Source of the DNA: Merluccius polli
Taxonomy: Eukaryota > Chordata > Actinopteri > Gadiformes > Merlucciidae
Assembly: GCA_030340625.1 (NCBI GenBank)
Contig: JAOPHQ010002315.1
Coordinates: 62,001-126,000, forward strand
Direction of reading: 5' to 3'
DNA length: 64,000 nt
Made by a program: the position numbers and the translations under genes. Of the stretch, positions 33,517-45,219 are shown one piece after another. Within the stretch, counting starts at the first letter, position 1. Each line of letters begins with the position of its first letter. The notes below the pieces were generated by a model that did not search any database, was not told where the DNA came from, and saw nothing but the letters and a program-made list of their open reading frames with translations.

Positions 33517-33610
33517 ATGCCATAGCCATTGTGCTCCACACCGCCTTACAACATCTAGAGAAGGATCTCTAGGTGTTGTAAGGCGGTGTGGAGCACAATG
33601 GCTATGGCAT
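33517..33610. repeat. Short palindrome, 45-base arms
   Basis: 33517-33561 and 33566-33610 are reverse complements with one mismatch and a 4-base centre. The sequence duplicates, in inverted orientation, adjacent reverse transcriptase coding sequence, and breaks that frame. Confidence 0.9.
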
Positions 33611-35337
33611 CTTCTGTGGATCTGTTCTGCCTGTAAGCAAACTGGTAAGGGTCAAAAGAGGCCGGGATGATAGATGTAATGAGTTTCTTTACCAGTCTCT
33701 CTAGGCATTTAGCAGGGAGGGGGGTGAGTGCCACGGGTCCGTAATCGTTCAGGCACGTGACAGCGGACTGCTTGGGTACTGGAATTATTGTGGATGTTCT
33801 GAAACATGCTGGGACATGCAACAGTAGTAAAGAGCTGTTGAATATGTCAGTGAAGACCTCCGTCAGCTGGTCCGCGCATTCTTTCAAAATGCGGCCCACC
33901 ACTCCATCAGGTCCCGCTGCCTTCCTTGGGTTGGTGTTCTGGAGGCAGCACCTGACGTCGTGGTGGCTCATAACGAGGGCTGAGCCACTGGGGGGGAGGG
34001 GCTGCACTACTCTGTCCCTGTTTGCTCTGTCGAACCGGGCGTAGAACTGGTTCAGCTCCTCGACCAGTGTGGCAGAGCTGTTTGTGGGTGATGTTATCCC
34101 CTTGTAGTCAGTGATGGCTCTGATTCCCTCCCACACCCGGCGGGGGTCGGTGGAGTCGGAGAAGTGGGTCTCAATCCGCTGCTTATACTTCAGTTTTGCA
34201 GCTTTGATGCCCCTTCTTAAGGCTGACCTGGCGATGCTGTAGGCAGCTGCGTCTCCAGACCTGTAGGCTGCATCTCTGGCCCAGAGAAGTGACCTGACCT
34301 CCGCAGTCAGCCACGGTTTCTGGTTGGGGAATGAACAAACCTTTTTAGTGACAGTCACCATGTCCATACAGAACACAATATAATGCATAACTGAAGTGGT
34401 GAAGTTATCTAGTGCTGCTATAGGGTCTACCCGCAGTCCTCTGTCTTTAAAGGTGTCCCACTCCGTCACCTCGAAGCAGTCTTGGAGGCGAGATACAGCC
34501 CCCTCAGGCCAGACTCTGACAGTCTTGGTTGTAGGTCCGACAGACTTGATTTTCTGCCCATACAGGGGGTAAAGGAAGAGCGAGATATGGTCAGACAGGT
34601 CTAGATGGGGGTCTGGTTTCACTCTATAAGCCTTGGCAACATTGGTGTAGACTTGGTCCAATGTTTTATCCCCCCTTGTCGCACAGGCAACATTGCGGTA
34701 GAATTTGGAGAGGACAGACTTTAGGTTTGCATGGTTGAAGTCCCCGGCTGTAATAAAAACACTGTCTGGGTGCTTGCGCAGACATTTCTGTATACTATCA
34801 TGAAGCAATGCTAACGCTAGTTTGCTGCTAGCATCGGGTGGAATGTACACAGCGTATGTAGCATATGTAGACAACTGCCTGCTCCCTAGGTAGGAAAAAC
34901 GGTCTGCATTTAAGCACCATAAATTCTATGTTAGGGTAGCAATGTCTGGTCACAATGGTTGTATCTGTGCACCAAGAGTTACCGCCGATCTTCTTACCAG
35001 AGGCAGCTGTCCGGTCTGCTCGGTGTGCGGTGCGTCCTGCTAGCATGATAGCCGAGTCTGGTGTGCTGGGGTTCAGCCAGGATTCCGTGAAAATCATACA
35101 GCAGCAGTCTGCTAAGTTCCTCTGGGTGGTGAGTCGCAGGCGGATCTCATCCATCTTATTCCGAATGGAGCGGGCATTTCTTAGAAAGAGTGTCAGCAAT
35201 GGTGGCTTGAATGGATTAGCCGTTAGCCTAGCATTAATGCCAGCCCGCCTGTCTCGCTTCTGCTTCCGTTCGCAGCGTCTCCTCCTCCGCCTCTCTGCAG
35301 CGGCAGGAGACTCGCTGTGCTCCGCCGGCTTGGCCAA
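33555..35337 (-). pseudogene. Inner LINE endonuclease and start of reverse transcriptase
   Basis: The first frame (35337-34828) has a basic leader (ERRRRRRCERKQKRDRR), then RNARSIRNKMDE and FTESWLNPSTPDSAI of an APE-type endonuclease. A frame change near 34860 leads into the second frame (34874-33555), which has ITAGDFNHANLK and LDLSDHISLFL, the remaining nuclease motifs, and then the reverse transcriptase fingers (YGPVALTPLPAKCLERLVKK, FAYRQNRSTEDAI). The frame then enters the palindrome at 33517-33610 and stops. Confidence 0.82.
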
Positions 35338-35537
35338 CTCGGGGGGGATGTGTATCTCCGCTGGGAGCTGGCATGTTAGTCCTTCTCTTATGTCCAGGAG
35401 CTCGTCCCGGTTTTAGGACAGAGCTATTGCATGATATCTGGACAGAATACATATAACAATGACTAAAACAATAACAAAACCTGCGCTTTCTGTGGGAGCT
35501 CAAAGCCGCTGCGTCCGTGCGCGCCGCCATCATCGCC

Positions 35538-37021
35538 CAGGTTGGCTACGCTAGCCCTAGTCCTATGATTATGAGATTCCCCAGCTCTGGAAAAATGGCT
35601 ATTTAGGTACACTGGGGCCCTGTTGTTAATGACCTTGTGTACCATATTGAGCCTCAGCTGGGTCACTCTAGTCTGAACTGGTAACCAGTTGAGCCCCTGG
35701 AAGTGCCTCCTTCCAATGTGTTCTCGAGGGCCCAGCCCCATCACAACCCTCACTAACTTATTCTGGGAGACCTGCAATTTTCTTTTTAGTGAGGTTGACA
35801 GACCTGCTGCCCATACTACGCTGGCGTAATCAAAATGACACTGCACTAGGCAGTTGGCTAGAAGGCGTAGGCTTTCACTGTCCAGCAGATCGGCCTTTCT
35901 GGCAAGAAACTTTGTGCGGGCGTTGACTTTGCCCAGCACCTGTAACGCCATTCCCTCCCCACCCAAACTGTCATCTAGAACACACCCTAGGTACTTCACT
36001 GATGTTTTTGCAGCTATCCTCACAGACCCTACCTCTACTCTAAGCTCCTGAGCCTTCTTTAATCTGGGTTTGGACCCGAATAGAATGGACTCTTTCTTCC
36101 CTAAATGTAGTGACAGTCTATTGTCACACAGCCAGCTGGATATCTTGGTGAGTTCCTCTCCTAGTCTACTTTGGAGTGTGTTCTTATCTTTGTGCGAGAT
36201 GAGCAGGGCTGCATCATCTGCAAATAAATACAAGTTACAGGAACACACATCTCTCATGTCATTAATATAAAGTAAAAGTAGCAGTGGTCCTAAAACACTC
36301 CCTTGCGGGACCCCACATACTACTGGTTTGGTGTCTGACATAAAGCCATTAACCTCCACTTTCTGCTCCCTGTCTGTCAGGTATGAGGTGACCCACTCTG
36401 TAGCGGTGCCATTCATCCCTATAGCCTTTAATTTATTAATCAGTAGACTATGGTCAACTGTGTCAAAGGCTTTTTGGAGATCTGGTAAAACCATCCCACA
36501 GTTTCCCTTCATCCATCTCCTTTCTAATGAAGTCATACATGTAAAGTAAACATGAGTCTGTAGAATAGTACTTCCTGAACCCTGACTGAAATTCATACAA
36601 AAGATTTTCCCTATCAACATATTCTGATATCTGTTCATGCACCACTCTCTCTAAGATCTTAGATGTGATGCTCAGAATGGATACTGGCCTGTAGTTACCA
36701 TAATGGGATCTACTCCCTTTTTTAAACAGGGGAATAATCTTAGCATATTTAGTGCAACTGGGTACAATGCCTTGTTCCAGTGAGCGATTGATCAAATGTG
36801 CAACACAAGGAGCTATCACCTGTGCCCCATCCCTTAAAAACTTAAAAACTAAAAGCAGAAATATTATCAAGGCCAGTGGCTTTTGCTGTGTTAAGCTCTC
36901 CCAGCATCTCTGCTACCCTCTCAGCTGTCACTTTGGATAAGGAGAACGAATTGGCCTGTACATTTTGTCTGGAGTAAAAACCCTGTATATACTCGTCCCC
37001 ATATTCTCCTGTCTTGCGAGG
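35538..37021 (-). pseudogene. Reverse transcriptase of the outer LINE, N-terminal part
   Basis: Successive minus-strand frames carry a leader (37021-36842), the early fingers (36870-36463: AKIIPLFKKGSR, YRPVSILSITSKILERVV) and the palm (36638 onward). In the palm are LPDLQKAFDTVDHSLL, GVPQGSVLGPLL and an intact catalytic FADD (LYLFADDAALLI). After the thumb, HFDYASVVWAAG and GLNWLPVQTRV lead to ASVANL at about 35540, where the inner LINE cuts the frame. Frame changes near 36850 and 36500 show that the copy was already decaying. The product would copy LINE RNA at a nicked target. Confidence 0.82.
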
Positions 37022-37129
37022 CATTACTATATGATCATTCAATAATGACTGCGAATATATAGAGTAAAGTCCCTGTAATCCTTTCCAGGCACTCGGCTGT
37101 ATGGCATAATGCACAGTATAATAGCAATT

Positions 37130-37367
37130 ATATTAGATTAGATTAAACTTTATTGTCATTGTACAAGTACAGACAGAGACAATGAAATGCAGTTCGACAT
37201 CTAACCAGAAGTGCAAAAAAACAGTAAAGTGCAGAGTATGTACATATCCATACTGGAATACATAACAAATAAGATATGAACAGTAAGAACAGAGTTACTA
37301 CAAGTAATGCTAGTTGTAAATATTATATACATAACAAGGTATGATGTAAGATATGTATAGTTTAGAC
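37130..37367 (-). mobile_element. L2-like LINE 3' end, unit copy after gene 6
   Basis: The same (TCTAA)n-tailed fragment as at 14076. It is cut at 37368 by the hAT-like element, and unit sequence resumes at 38107. Confidence 0.55.
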
Positions 37368-37532
37368 CAGTGGTTCTCAACCGGTGGGGGGGGCGCGGAC
37401 ACTCTCCCGGGGGGGCGCAGGTTAAAAAAGGAGGACAAATACGCGTCCGGCTTTTCAAAGCCCTGTCCGGCGTGTATTTGTCCTCCTTTTTGAACCCCCC
37501 CCCCCGTCGGCCGTAGGTCCGCGGTGTCCAAC

Positions 37533-37919
37533 ACGTTCTCATCCCAACTCGTAATATACCGACGATTTGTCACGCCCCTAGACGGTCTGACACTGACGCA
37601 AAAGGTACCCTCCCGCGTCTGTGTGAAACGATCTGGGTTCTCATAAACCCGTTCGCGTTGGTAAGAGACGAGCAGAGTCTACAGCGTCTGCAGTCTACTG
37701 TGAAACAATTCACTCCAAAAAGGGTTATGGTTATGGTTAGGGTTAGCGTAATCTAGGGTTAGGGTTAGGCAGTAGACTCTGCTCGTCTCTTACCACCGCG
37801 AACGGGTTTATGAGAACCCAGATCGTTTCACACAGACGCGGGAGGGAACCTTTTGCGTCAGTATCAGACGTCTAGGGGCGTGACAAATCGTCGGTATATT
37901 ACGAGTTGGGATGAGAACG
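37533..37919. repeat. Foldback module inside hAT-like element 1
   Basis: Arms 37533-37682 and 37771-37919 are near-perfect reverse complements starting CGTTCTCATCCCAACTCG. The tip (37720-37770) has runs of GGGTTA and GGTTAG. The same module, longer, forms the core of the palindrome at 54737-57420. Confidence 0.82.
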
Positions 37920-37999
37920 GGCTCCGGTGTGTTACTATTGCGGGCACCCCCCTCCCCGTCGGTCGTAGGTCCGCGGTGTGTTACTATTGCGCGCACCCT

Positions 38000-38049
38000 C
38001 CCCCCCCCCCCCCCCCCCCCGTCAACAATGGGGGGGGGGGGGGGGGGGG
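38000..38049. repeat. Poly-C/poly-G hairpin
   Basis: Twenty-one C, nine other bases, then twenty G: a 20-base-pair G:C stem. It lies inside hAT-like element 1. Exact run lengths may be affected by assembly error. Confidence 0.85.
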
Positions 38050-38334
38050 CGACTGCAATGAACCAGTTTTGGGGGGGCCCAGCCTGAAAAAGGTTGAGAA
38101 CCCCTGGTTTAGACAGTGGTATGAATATACTGTATGACTATGCTTTTGGATTACTTATTGAAAATGATTATGGAAGAAAAAGAGACTGAGATGTATAGGG
38201 AAAAAGATACACTAGGCTATAAGACTAAGTGATTAAGAGAACATTACTTGTTTATAGTTAAGATATGTTGCAATTAAGTAACTTCAAAAATATGATTTAG
38301 AATATAAATTAGTTAAAGAACATGATATTGTATA

Positions 38335-38745
38335 ATATTAACTGCAGCTTTTTAGTAGCTGACAGAGATGCAGTCAGTGAAATAAAGATCACATGTTGCT
38401 TCTGGTTCCAAGGTCAAGGTTGAAGCACAGGGGAGATCGCGCCTTTGCAGTTGTAGCCTCCAAACTCTGGAACGAGTTGCCTCTGCATGTTAAGCTGGCC
38501 CTACACTGCCTGTTTTTAAATCCTGTCTTAAAACACATTTCTATTTATTGGCTTTTAATTTAGTATGAGAGTTGCCTTTCTTTTCCTTATGCTCTTATGA
38601 TTTTTATTATTGTATTGCCCTTTTGGCTTTTGGTTTTTGTGTTTCTTGGTTTCATGCTTTTTGCTATTTTGATTGTACAGCACTTTGGTCAACTGTTGTT
38701 ATTTATTATAAATGTGCTTTATGAATACATTTGAATTGGATTGGA
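38335..38745 (+). mobile_element. LINE 3' fragment (LWNELPLHVK tail), unit copy after gene 6
   Basis: The same fragment as at 14455, but without the CATAGACATA element: the empty site reads GTTGTAGCCTCC. It ends at ATGTGCTTTATGAATAC. Confidence 0.65.
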
Positions 38746-39407
38746 CCCTCTGGGTGATTATATGGCCTGTTTGGTCAAGGAGTATGCCTTCTATTATTGT
38801 GAGGGTGTAATTAGCATGTTGGTTGTACTCATATTCACCAAATCGCTTTACATATAGTTTTTCTATTCTGAACAATATGTAAGGCAAGCAAGGCTATGTC
38901 TTAGTTATTTAGAAGGAGAAATGCTCTGAAATTAATCTAGGACGTATATTAAATGTAGTTAATCAAATGTATTATTTGTGTTGCATTCAAAAATATTTAG
39001 GAATCACATTCTTTGGTAAAATTATGTTCGTGCAAATATCATCTTTTTCTTATGGGAAAGTATAGATGGTTAAATTAAAGTGTTTGAAAACTTTTAACCA
39101 ACAACATATTAGTACTTGCTAACAGACTGTTATTTGCGCACTTAAATCCCGCTAATCCTGTGAGTGAGTTCTCAATATGGGAACAATATTTTCTACAGCT
39201 TTATCCCACATTGGGCAATTAGTTGTATTGCCGACATAGTTACGGAAAGGCATTAGATACACACAAGGCATACTGTCATCATTAAGTGCTTCATCTGGGA
39301 CTCATTAACATCAGTGATCATGCTATACTGTTAGCCTCATTAGCTAATATGAATGAAGGGATAACCTCTAATCTAATTCCAATTCAACCGTATCCATTTA
39401 AAAACTT

Positions 39408-39500
<93 letters not shown>

Positions 39501-40224
39501 TACACTTGTGTATGCATGTGTGAAAGTATGTTTCTATGTGTACATATATATGTGCATGTGTGTACATGTACATATGTATCTATACATATGGCTAAGAGAA
39601 GCCATGTAAGTCTTTATGAATAGAATGAACTACTGCAGGTAACTACTGGGTGGGCTCTCCACTCAAGGCCTTGATATACTTACAACAAACTCATAATTGG
39701 CCTGTTTGCGTAGGCTGTTGGACAGCTGTTGAATATGGCAATTTCGGGAGGGTACAATATAATAATTGCAGTGTGTGCTGTTTGTTTAATGACGCCGGGA
39801 GTTTCCTACCATCTTCCTAACATCTCTGTGTCCTTGGAGTCCCTGTCATACAAATGTGCATAATCCCTCTTGCGCATAAAGTCTTGCTTCAAACGGGTTC
39901 ATCTTAAAATAAACAGAGACTGGGACACAATAGTCCACATTTTACATATACCAAATACCACAATATTTAGAGATACCAGGAGCTGAAGCTGAGCTGAAGT
40001 ACACCTGGTGCAACAGAGGTCACTGTTGAGCCCTCTGGGGATGTTCTGGGCTTGTCAATGAAACATCTGTGAAGGAGGGGGCCCACCTGATTACCCAAAT
40101 TAAGTAAATACCCCGACCCCCCTCAAGACATCATAACTCAAGAAAGTGCTGATTACTATAAGATTGTTTACAACTTAAAATCAAATCCTATGAGCTCAAA
40201 TTAAATACCCCAAAAACATCTAAA
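38746..40224. other. Spacer upstream of gene 7
   Basis: Unit-type spacer shared with the other receptors. No gene. Confidence 0.55.
39409..39499. repeat. (TA)n microsatellite
   Basis: About 45 TA units, the longest TA tract in the window, at the usual spacer position. Confidence 0.95.
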
Positions 40225-40352
40225 TGTAGATAACCAATGAGATGCATTGGTATCAACTGAGAAGGGATGACGACATTAGTTATCTCATTCTCTTTATTCA
40301 TTGGGTTATGTTGTATATATTGCGCCCTGCGGGGTGTCATCCCAGAACACTA
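40225..40352 (+). promoter_or_regulatory. Odorant receptor upstream block, gene 7
   Basis: The inverted CCAAT pair is at 40234-40250. The TATA run (TTGTATATAT) is at 40311-40320, followed by GCGCCCTGCGGG and a CTAG/GTGTTC donor-like site near 40352. A CTAAC branch-like motif and the ttttttcctcaatatag acceptor are at about 40437-40470. Confidence 0.6.
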
Positions 40353-40590
40353 GGTGTTCATGAAAAAGGGCAAGTCGAGTGTCACTTTTTTTCTGGAACT
40401 GTGTTGATTTTCTGGAACTACGACATCATTTGACTGTCTAACAAACATCTTGTTTTTTCCTCAATATAGAATTTGACCATGATCAAAAAGGAAGTTTAGG
40501 TATTGGCGCACGATTGTGTATTTGCATACAATAGATCAATATACACTATACATACTATAAATATATATATATATATATCAATGTGTTACC

Positions 40591-41535
40591 ATGGCTTATA
40601 ACAACTCAACACAATCTGATGGTGCTCCTTCTTCATTGCAAATTAACCATTACAGGGTCATATTGGTAGAGATCCTGATTACAATTTTTCTGTACCTCAA
40701 CTGTCTGCTCCTGACAAGCTTTTTTAAGAAGGAGGTCTTTCACAGAAGCATGCGCTACATCTTCTTCGTCTTTACCCTGATGTCAGACAGCCTGTACCTA
40801 TTGGTGACCAATGTTCTGCTACTCATGTCCTTCTTTCATGCTTTCATGCAAGTTTGGCTCTGTGTTTTCCTCATCATAGTATTGTCTATGTTCAATTTTG
40901 TCTTCCCTATAACACTGACAGCGATGACCCTGGAGCGTTATGTGGCCATCTGCATGCCAATGCGTCACGGGGCCTTATGCACCCCGCGCAGTGCTCTGCA
41001 CTGTATTCTGATCATCCACACTATCAGCTCTATACCAATCAGCATCATTGTCTCAATCTACTTTGCCTCTGTGCCTCACAGTATCTACATGGAGGATAGG
41101 ATGTGCAGGATTGAAATGCTCATGATTCACAAATGGCAGAGTTATCTCTTTTTAGCTGCAAACCAGTTATACTTCGTCATCATGTTTGTCATCATTGTAT
41201 TCTGTTATATTGAAATCACAAAAGCAGCCAGGAAAGCATCAGGAGAGACTAAGAAATCCACAGGGAAGGGACTCAGAACGGTACTTCTTCATGGTTTTCA
41301 GCTCATTCTCTGCCTTGCCAGGCTATGGTGCCCTTTTGTTGAAGCTGCTATGCTGCAGATTGATTTACTTTTATACAATAATTTGAGATACTTCAATTAC
41401 ATAATGTTTACTCTTGCCCCGAGATGTCTAAGTTCCCTTGTTTATGGCCTCAGGGACAGAAAGTTCTTTCTAATGATGAAATATTATGCTGTCTTTGGCT
41501 TGAGTTACAAATCACCTCCTGTATTGGCTGATTGA
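40591..41535 (+). CDS. Odorant receptor, teleost 131-2-like (gene 7)
   Basis: A 314-residue intronless receptor starting MAYNNSTQSDGAPSSLQINH. Its TM1 entry (YRVILVEILITIF) differs from all paralogues by an acidic glutamate where they have glutamine. Other private changes are DSLYLL in TM2 (cysteine to serine), MCRIEML in loop 2, and LMMKYYAVFGLSYK near the end. ERY, Cys91 and the loop-2 cysteine are intact, and it ends PPVLAD. The TA tract before the start is short and does not give an upstream open frame. AATAAA is at 41607-41612. Probably functional. Confidence 0.9.
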   Translation: MAYNNSTQSDGAPSSLQINHYRVILVEILITIFLYLNCLLLTSFFKKEVFHRSMRYIFFVFTLMSDSLYLLVTNVLLLMSFFHAFMQVWLCVFLIIVLSMFNFVFPITLTAMTLERYVAICMPMRHGALCTPRSALHCILIIHTISSIPISIIVSIYFASVPHSIYMEDRMCRIEMLMIHKWQSYLFLAANQLYFVIMFVIIVFCYIEITKAARKASGETKKSTGKGLRTVLLHGFQLILCLARLWCPFVEAAMLQIDLLLYNNLRYFNYIMFTLAPRCLSSLVYGLRDRKFFLMMKYYAVFGLSYKSPPVLAD

Positions 41536-42429
41536 AAAAATTAAGAAGAAAAATGAATGCAAAAAACGTGCTCCCTAAATATTTAAATGACAAACAACAT
41601 TTTTTAAATAAAGAGCAAAATGTTACTGAATTGTTACTGAAGGTGTGTGAACTTAGGTTCAGTAAAAGATCTTTGAATTTTAGATTGGATGTCCTTTAGG
41701 GTACGGTAACTCTTTCATACAATACATTACAGCCTGATTTAAGTTATTTTTTTAATCTTCTAACTCAATCTTCTGACTGTTCTGCATCTGCAATACTTGG
41801 CTGCAGGTAAACTAATCTTTGCTGAGATGGGCAGTGTTCATCTATTCCACAATTGTGGACTAGATGTCCAGTGTTTGTTTTAAAGTGTTTGGCCCCAGCA
41901 GTATTGATCACTGACATAAACCTTGGGTAAACACCAGATGAGGCCACAGGAAGCTTCTCCCGACAGTGAAGCTGTATTCCAACCAAAAGGCAAAGTTAGG
42001 TTGTCCAATTAAGGGCCAATTAGGGAGCCTGATGTTAAAAATCAGCCAGCCTGTTAGTTACTAAGCACAGGAACGTCTACACGATACACAGGGATCGCCC
42101 AAAATATATCCCTGTAATACATTCCAACAAGTAATTCACATGATTCCATACAAAACATAGGACTACGGCAAGGAGTGACTGGGTATTTATTCTTGAGCCA
42201 TTGTGAGCATGTCTGTCTATTTGTGCTATTGTATGCGTGCGTGCGTGTGTGTTGAGGTGTGTGTGTGTGTATCCTTAATTGGTGTGCCTGTTAACATGTC
42301 TCATTTAATGCATTGATTAATGTACCAAGAAAGAAATGCTAAATAAATGTAAATGAATCTGAACCTTACAATGTGTCGTTATTATATGATCATTGAAAAA
42401 TGACTGCGAATATATAGAGAAAAGCAATT
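41536..42429. other. 3' flank of gene 7
   Basis: Unit-type flank with a TG-rich tract at about 42237-42272. No gene. Confidence 0.55.
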
Positions 42430-42720
42430 ATATTCGATTAGATTAAACATTATTGTCATTGTACAAGTACAGACAGAGACAATGAAATTCAGTTTGACAT
42501 CTAACCAGAAGTGCAAAAAAACAGTAAAGTGCAGAGTACGTACATATCCATACTGGAATATATAACAAATAAGATATGAACAGTAAGAACAGAGTTACTA
42601 CAAGTAATGCTAGTTGTAAATGTTATATAGAAAATTAGCTATGAGGTATGATACGAATATGGTAAATACACTATGGACAAGATATGTATAGTTTAGACAT
42701 TGGTATGAATATATGACTAT
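42430..42720 (-). mobile_element. L2-like LINE 3' end, unit copy after gene 7
   Basis: The same fragment as at 14076; the (TCTAA)n tail is degraded here. Confidence 0.5.
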
Positions 42721-42899
42721 GCTTTTGAATTACTAATTGAAAATGATTATGGAAGACAAAGAGACTGACATGTATAGGGAAAAAGATACACTAGGCTATA
42801 TGACTACGTGATTAAGAGAACATTACTTGTGTATAGTTAAGATATGTTGCAATTAAGTAAAATCAAAAATATGACACAGAATATAAATTAGTTAAAGAA

Positions 42900-43335
42900 C
42901 TTAATATTGTGTAATATTAACTACAGCTTTTTAGTAGCTGACAGAGTTGCAGTCAGTAAAATAAAGGTCACAAGTGGCTTCTGGTTCCAAGGTCAAGGTT
43001 GAAGCACAGGGGAGATCGCGCCTTTGCAGTTGTAGCCCCCCCAACTCTGGAACAAGTTGCCTTTGCATGTGAGGCTGGCCCTACGCTGCCTGTTTTTAAA
43101 TCCAGTCTTAAAACACATTTCTATTCCTTGGCTTGTAATTTAGTATGAGAGTTGCCTTTCTTTTTCTTATGCTCTTATGGTTTTTATTATTTTATTGCCC
43201 TTTTGGCTTTTAAACTGGTTTTTGTGGTTTTATTGTGTTGGTTTCATGCTTTTTGCTATTTTGATTGTACAACACTTTGGTCAACTGTTGTTATTTATTA
43301 TAAATGTGCTTTATGAATATATTTTTGGATTGGAT
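42900..43335 (+). mobile_element. LINE 3' fragment, unit copy after gene 7
   Basis: The same reverse transcriptase tail (PTLEQVAFACEAG in a drifted copy) and 3' UTR ending ATGTGCTTTATGAATAT. No MITE insertion is present. Confidence 0.6.
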
Positions 43336-44005
43336 TGGACCCTCTGGGTGATTATAAGGTCTTTTTGGTCAAGGAGTATGCCTTCTATTAGTGTGAGGGT
43401 GTAATTAGTATGTTGTTTGTATATATTCACCACATCACTTTACATTGTACATAACAATTTGTAAGGCAAGCAAGGCTCTGTGTTAGCTATGCAGCAAGAG
43501 ACATGCTCTGAAAGTAATCTGGGACGTATATAAAATGTAGTAAAACAAATGTATTATTTGTGTAGCATTCAAAAATATTCAGGAATCACATTCTTTGGTA
43601 AAATGATGTCTGTGCAAATGTCATCTTTTTTTACGTGAAAAGTATAGATGATTAAATTAAAGTGTTTGAAAACTTTCGACTAACAACATATTTGTACTTG
43701 CTAGCAGACTGTTATTTGTGACTTAGGTCCCACTAATCCTGTGAGTGAGTTCTCAATATGGGAACAATATTTTCTACAGCTTTGTCCCACATTAGGCAAT
43801 TAGTTGTATTGTTGATATAGTTATGGAAAGACATTAGAGATACACACAAGGCATACTGTCATCATTAAGTGCTTCATCTGGGATGCATTAACATCAATGA
43901 TCATGCTATGCTGTTAGCCTCAATAGCTAATATGAATGAAGGGATAACCTGTAATCTAATTCCAATTCAACTGCACCCATTTAAAAACATTAAAAAAAAT
44001 TAAAA

Positions 44006-44063
<58 letters not shown>

Positions 44064-44809
44064 CTACACTTGTGTATGCATGTGTGAAAGTATGTTTCTA
44101 TGTGTACATATATATATGTTCATGTGTGTACATGTACATATGTATATATCTATACGTATGGCTAAGAGAAGCCATGTAAGTCTTTAAGAATAGAATGAAC
44201 TACTGCAGGTAAGTAACTACTGGGTGGGCTCTCCACTTAAGGCCTCGATATACTTACACCGAACTCAAAATTGGCCTGTTCGCATAGGCTGTGGAACTGC
44301 TGTTGAATAATATAATAATTGCAATGTGTGTGCTGTTTAATGACGCCAGGAGTTTCCTAATTCCTACCATCTTCCTAACATCTCTGTGTCCTTCTAGTCC
44401 CTGTCATACAAATGTGCATAATCCCTCTTGGGCATAAAGTCTTGCTTCAAACAGGTTCATCTTAAAATAAACAGAGACTGGGACACAATAGTCCACATTT
44501 TACAGATACCAAATATTTAGAGATACCAGGAGCTGAAGCTGAGCTGAAGTACACCTGGTGCAACAGAGGTCACTGTTGAGCCCTCTGGGGATGTTCTGGG
44601 CTTGTCAATGAAACATCTGTGAAGGAGGGGGCCCACCTGATTACCCAAATTAAGTAAATACCCCGACCCCCCTCAAGACATCATAACTCAAGAAAGTGCT
44701 GATTACTATAAGTTTATTTAAAACTTAAAATCAATTTTTTAAGCTAAACTGACATACCCCAATTAAGCTCACTTAAGCTCAACTGACATACCCCAATAAC
44801 ATCTAAATT
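43336..44809. other. Spacer upstream of gene 8
   Basis: Unit-type spacer with a TA tract at 44011-44062. A short tandem duplication (ttaagctcaactgacatacccc-like, about 44740-44790) is specific to this copy. No gene. Confidence 0.55.
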
Positions 44810-44942
44810 TAGATAGCCAATGAGATGCATTGGTGTCAACTTAGAAGGGATGACGACATTGGACTGTTAGTTATCTCATTCTCTCTATTCATTGGGTTGT
44901 ATTTATATATCGCCCTGCAGGGTGTCATCCCAGAACACTAGG
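44810..44942 (+). promoter_or_regulatory. Odorant receptor upstream block, gene 8
   Basis: The inverted CCAAT pair is at 44817-44833 and the TATA run ATTTATATAT at 44901-44910, followed by CGCCCTGCAGGG and a CTAG/GTGTTC donor-like site near 44942. The acceptor-like ttttttcctcaatatag is at about 45068-45084. Confidence 0.6.
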
Positions 44943-45219
44943 TGTTCATGAAAAAGTGCAAGTCGTGTGTCATTTTTTTTTTGGAACTGTGTGCTTTTCT
45001 GGCATTATGACATCATCCAGGTACTCCGACATGTAACTTCAAGTGGACTGTCTCACAAACGTCTTGTTTTTTCCTCAATATAGAATTTGACCATGATCAA
45101 AAAGGAAGTTTAGGTATTGGCACACAATTGTGTATTTGCATACAATAGAGCAATATACACTATACAGTATATATATATATATATATATATATACAGTATA
45201 TATATATATATATGTTACC

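Larger units (their letters stand above)
32284..35537 (-). mobile_element. Inner LINE (L2/Maui-like), nearly full length
   Basis: 3254 bases on the minus strand: a G-rich 5' UTR starting GGGCGATGATGGCGG, an endonuclease and reverse transcriptase frame, and a 3' UTR with ACAAATAAAG ending in (TA)n. It is flanked by caggtt at 32278-32283 and 35538-35543, inside the outer LINE's C-terminal coding region. Confidence 0.87.
31886..37021 (-). mobile_element. Outer LINE (CR1/L2-like), split by an inner LINE
   Basis: The two parts are 35538-37021 (reverse transcriptase) and 31886-32283 (C terminus and 3' UTR with a tandem TAAAC tail). The copy is 5'-truncated inside the reverse transcriptase region. 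It is flanked by catta at 31881-31885 and 37022-37026; other unit copies show the empty site. Confidence 0.85.
37368..38106. mobile_element. hAT-like element 1 (CAGTGGTTCTCAACC termini)
   Basis: The ends are CAGTGGTTCTCAACC and GGTTGAGAACCCCTG, typical of Charlie-like hAT elements. The 8-bp duplication gtttagac is at 37360-37367 and 38107-38114. The inside is GC-rich, with repeats of GGTCCGCGGTGTGTTACTATTG. It has no transposase and includes a foldback module (37533-37919). Confidence 0.88.

Noticed and set aside
37201..37573. Two overlapping minus-strand frames of 87-113 codons
   Set aside because: They cross the boundary of the hAT-like element and C-rich repeats, with no recognisable domain.
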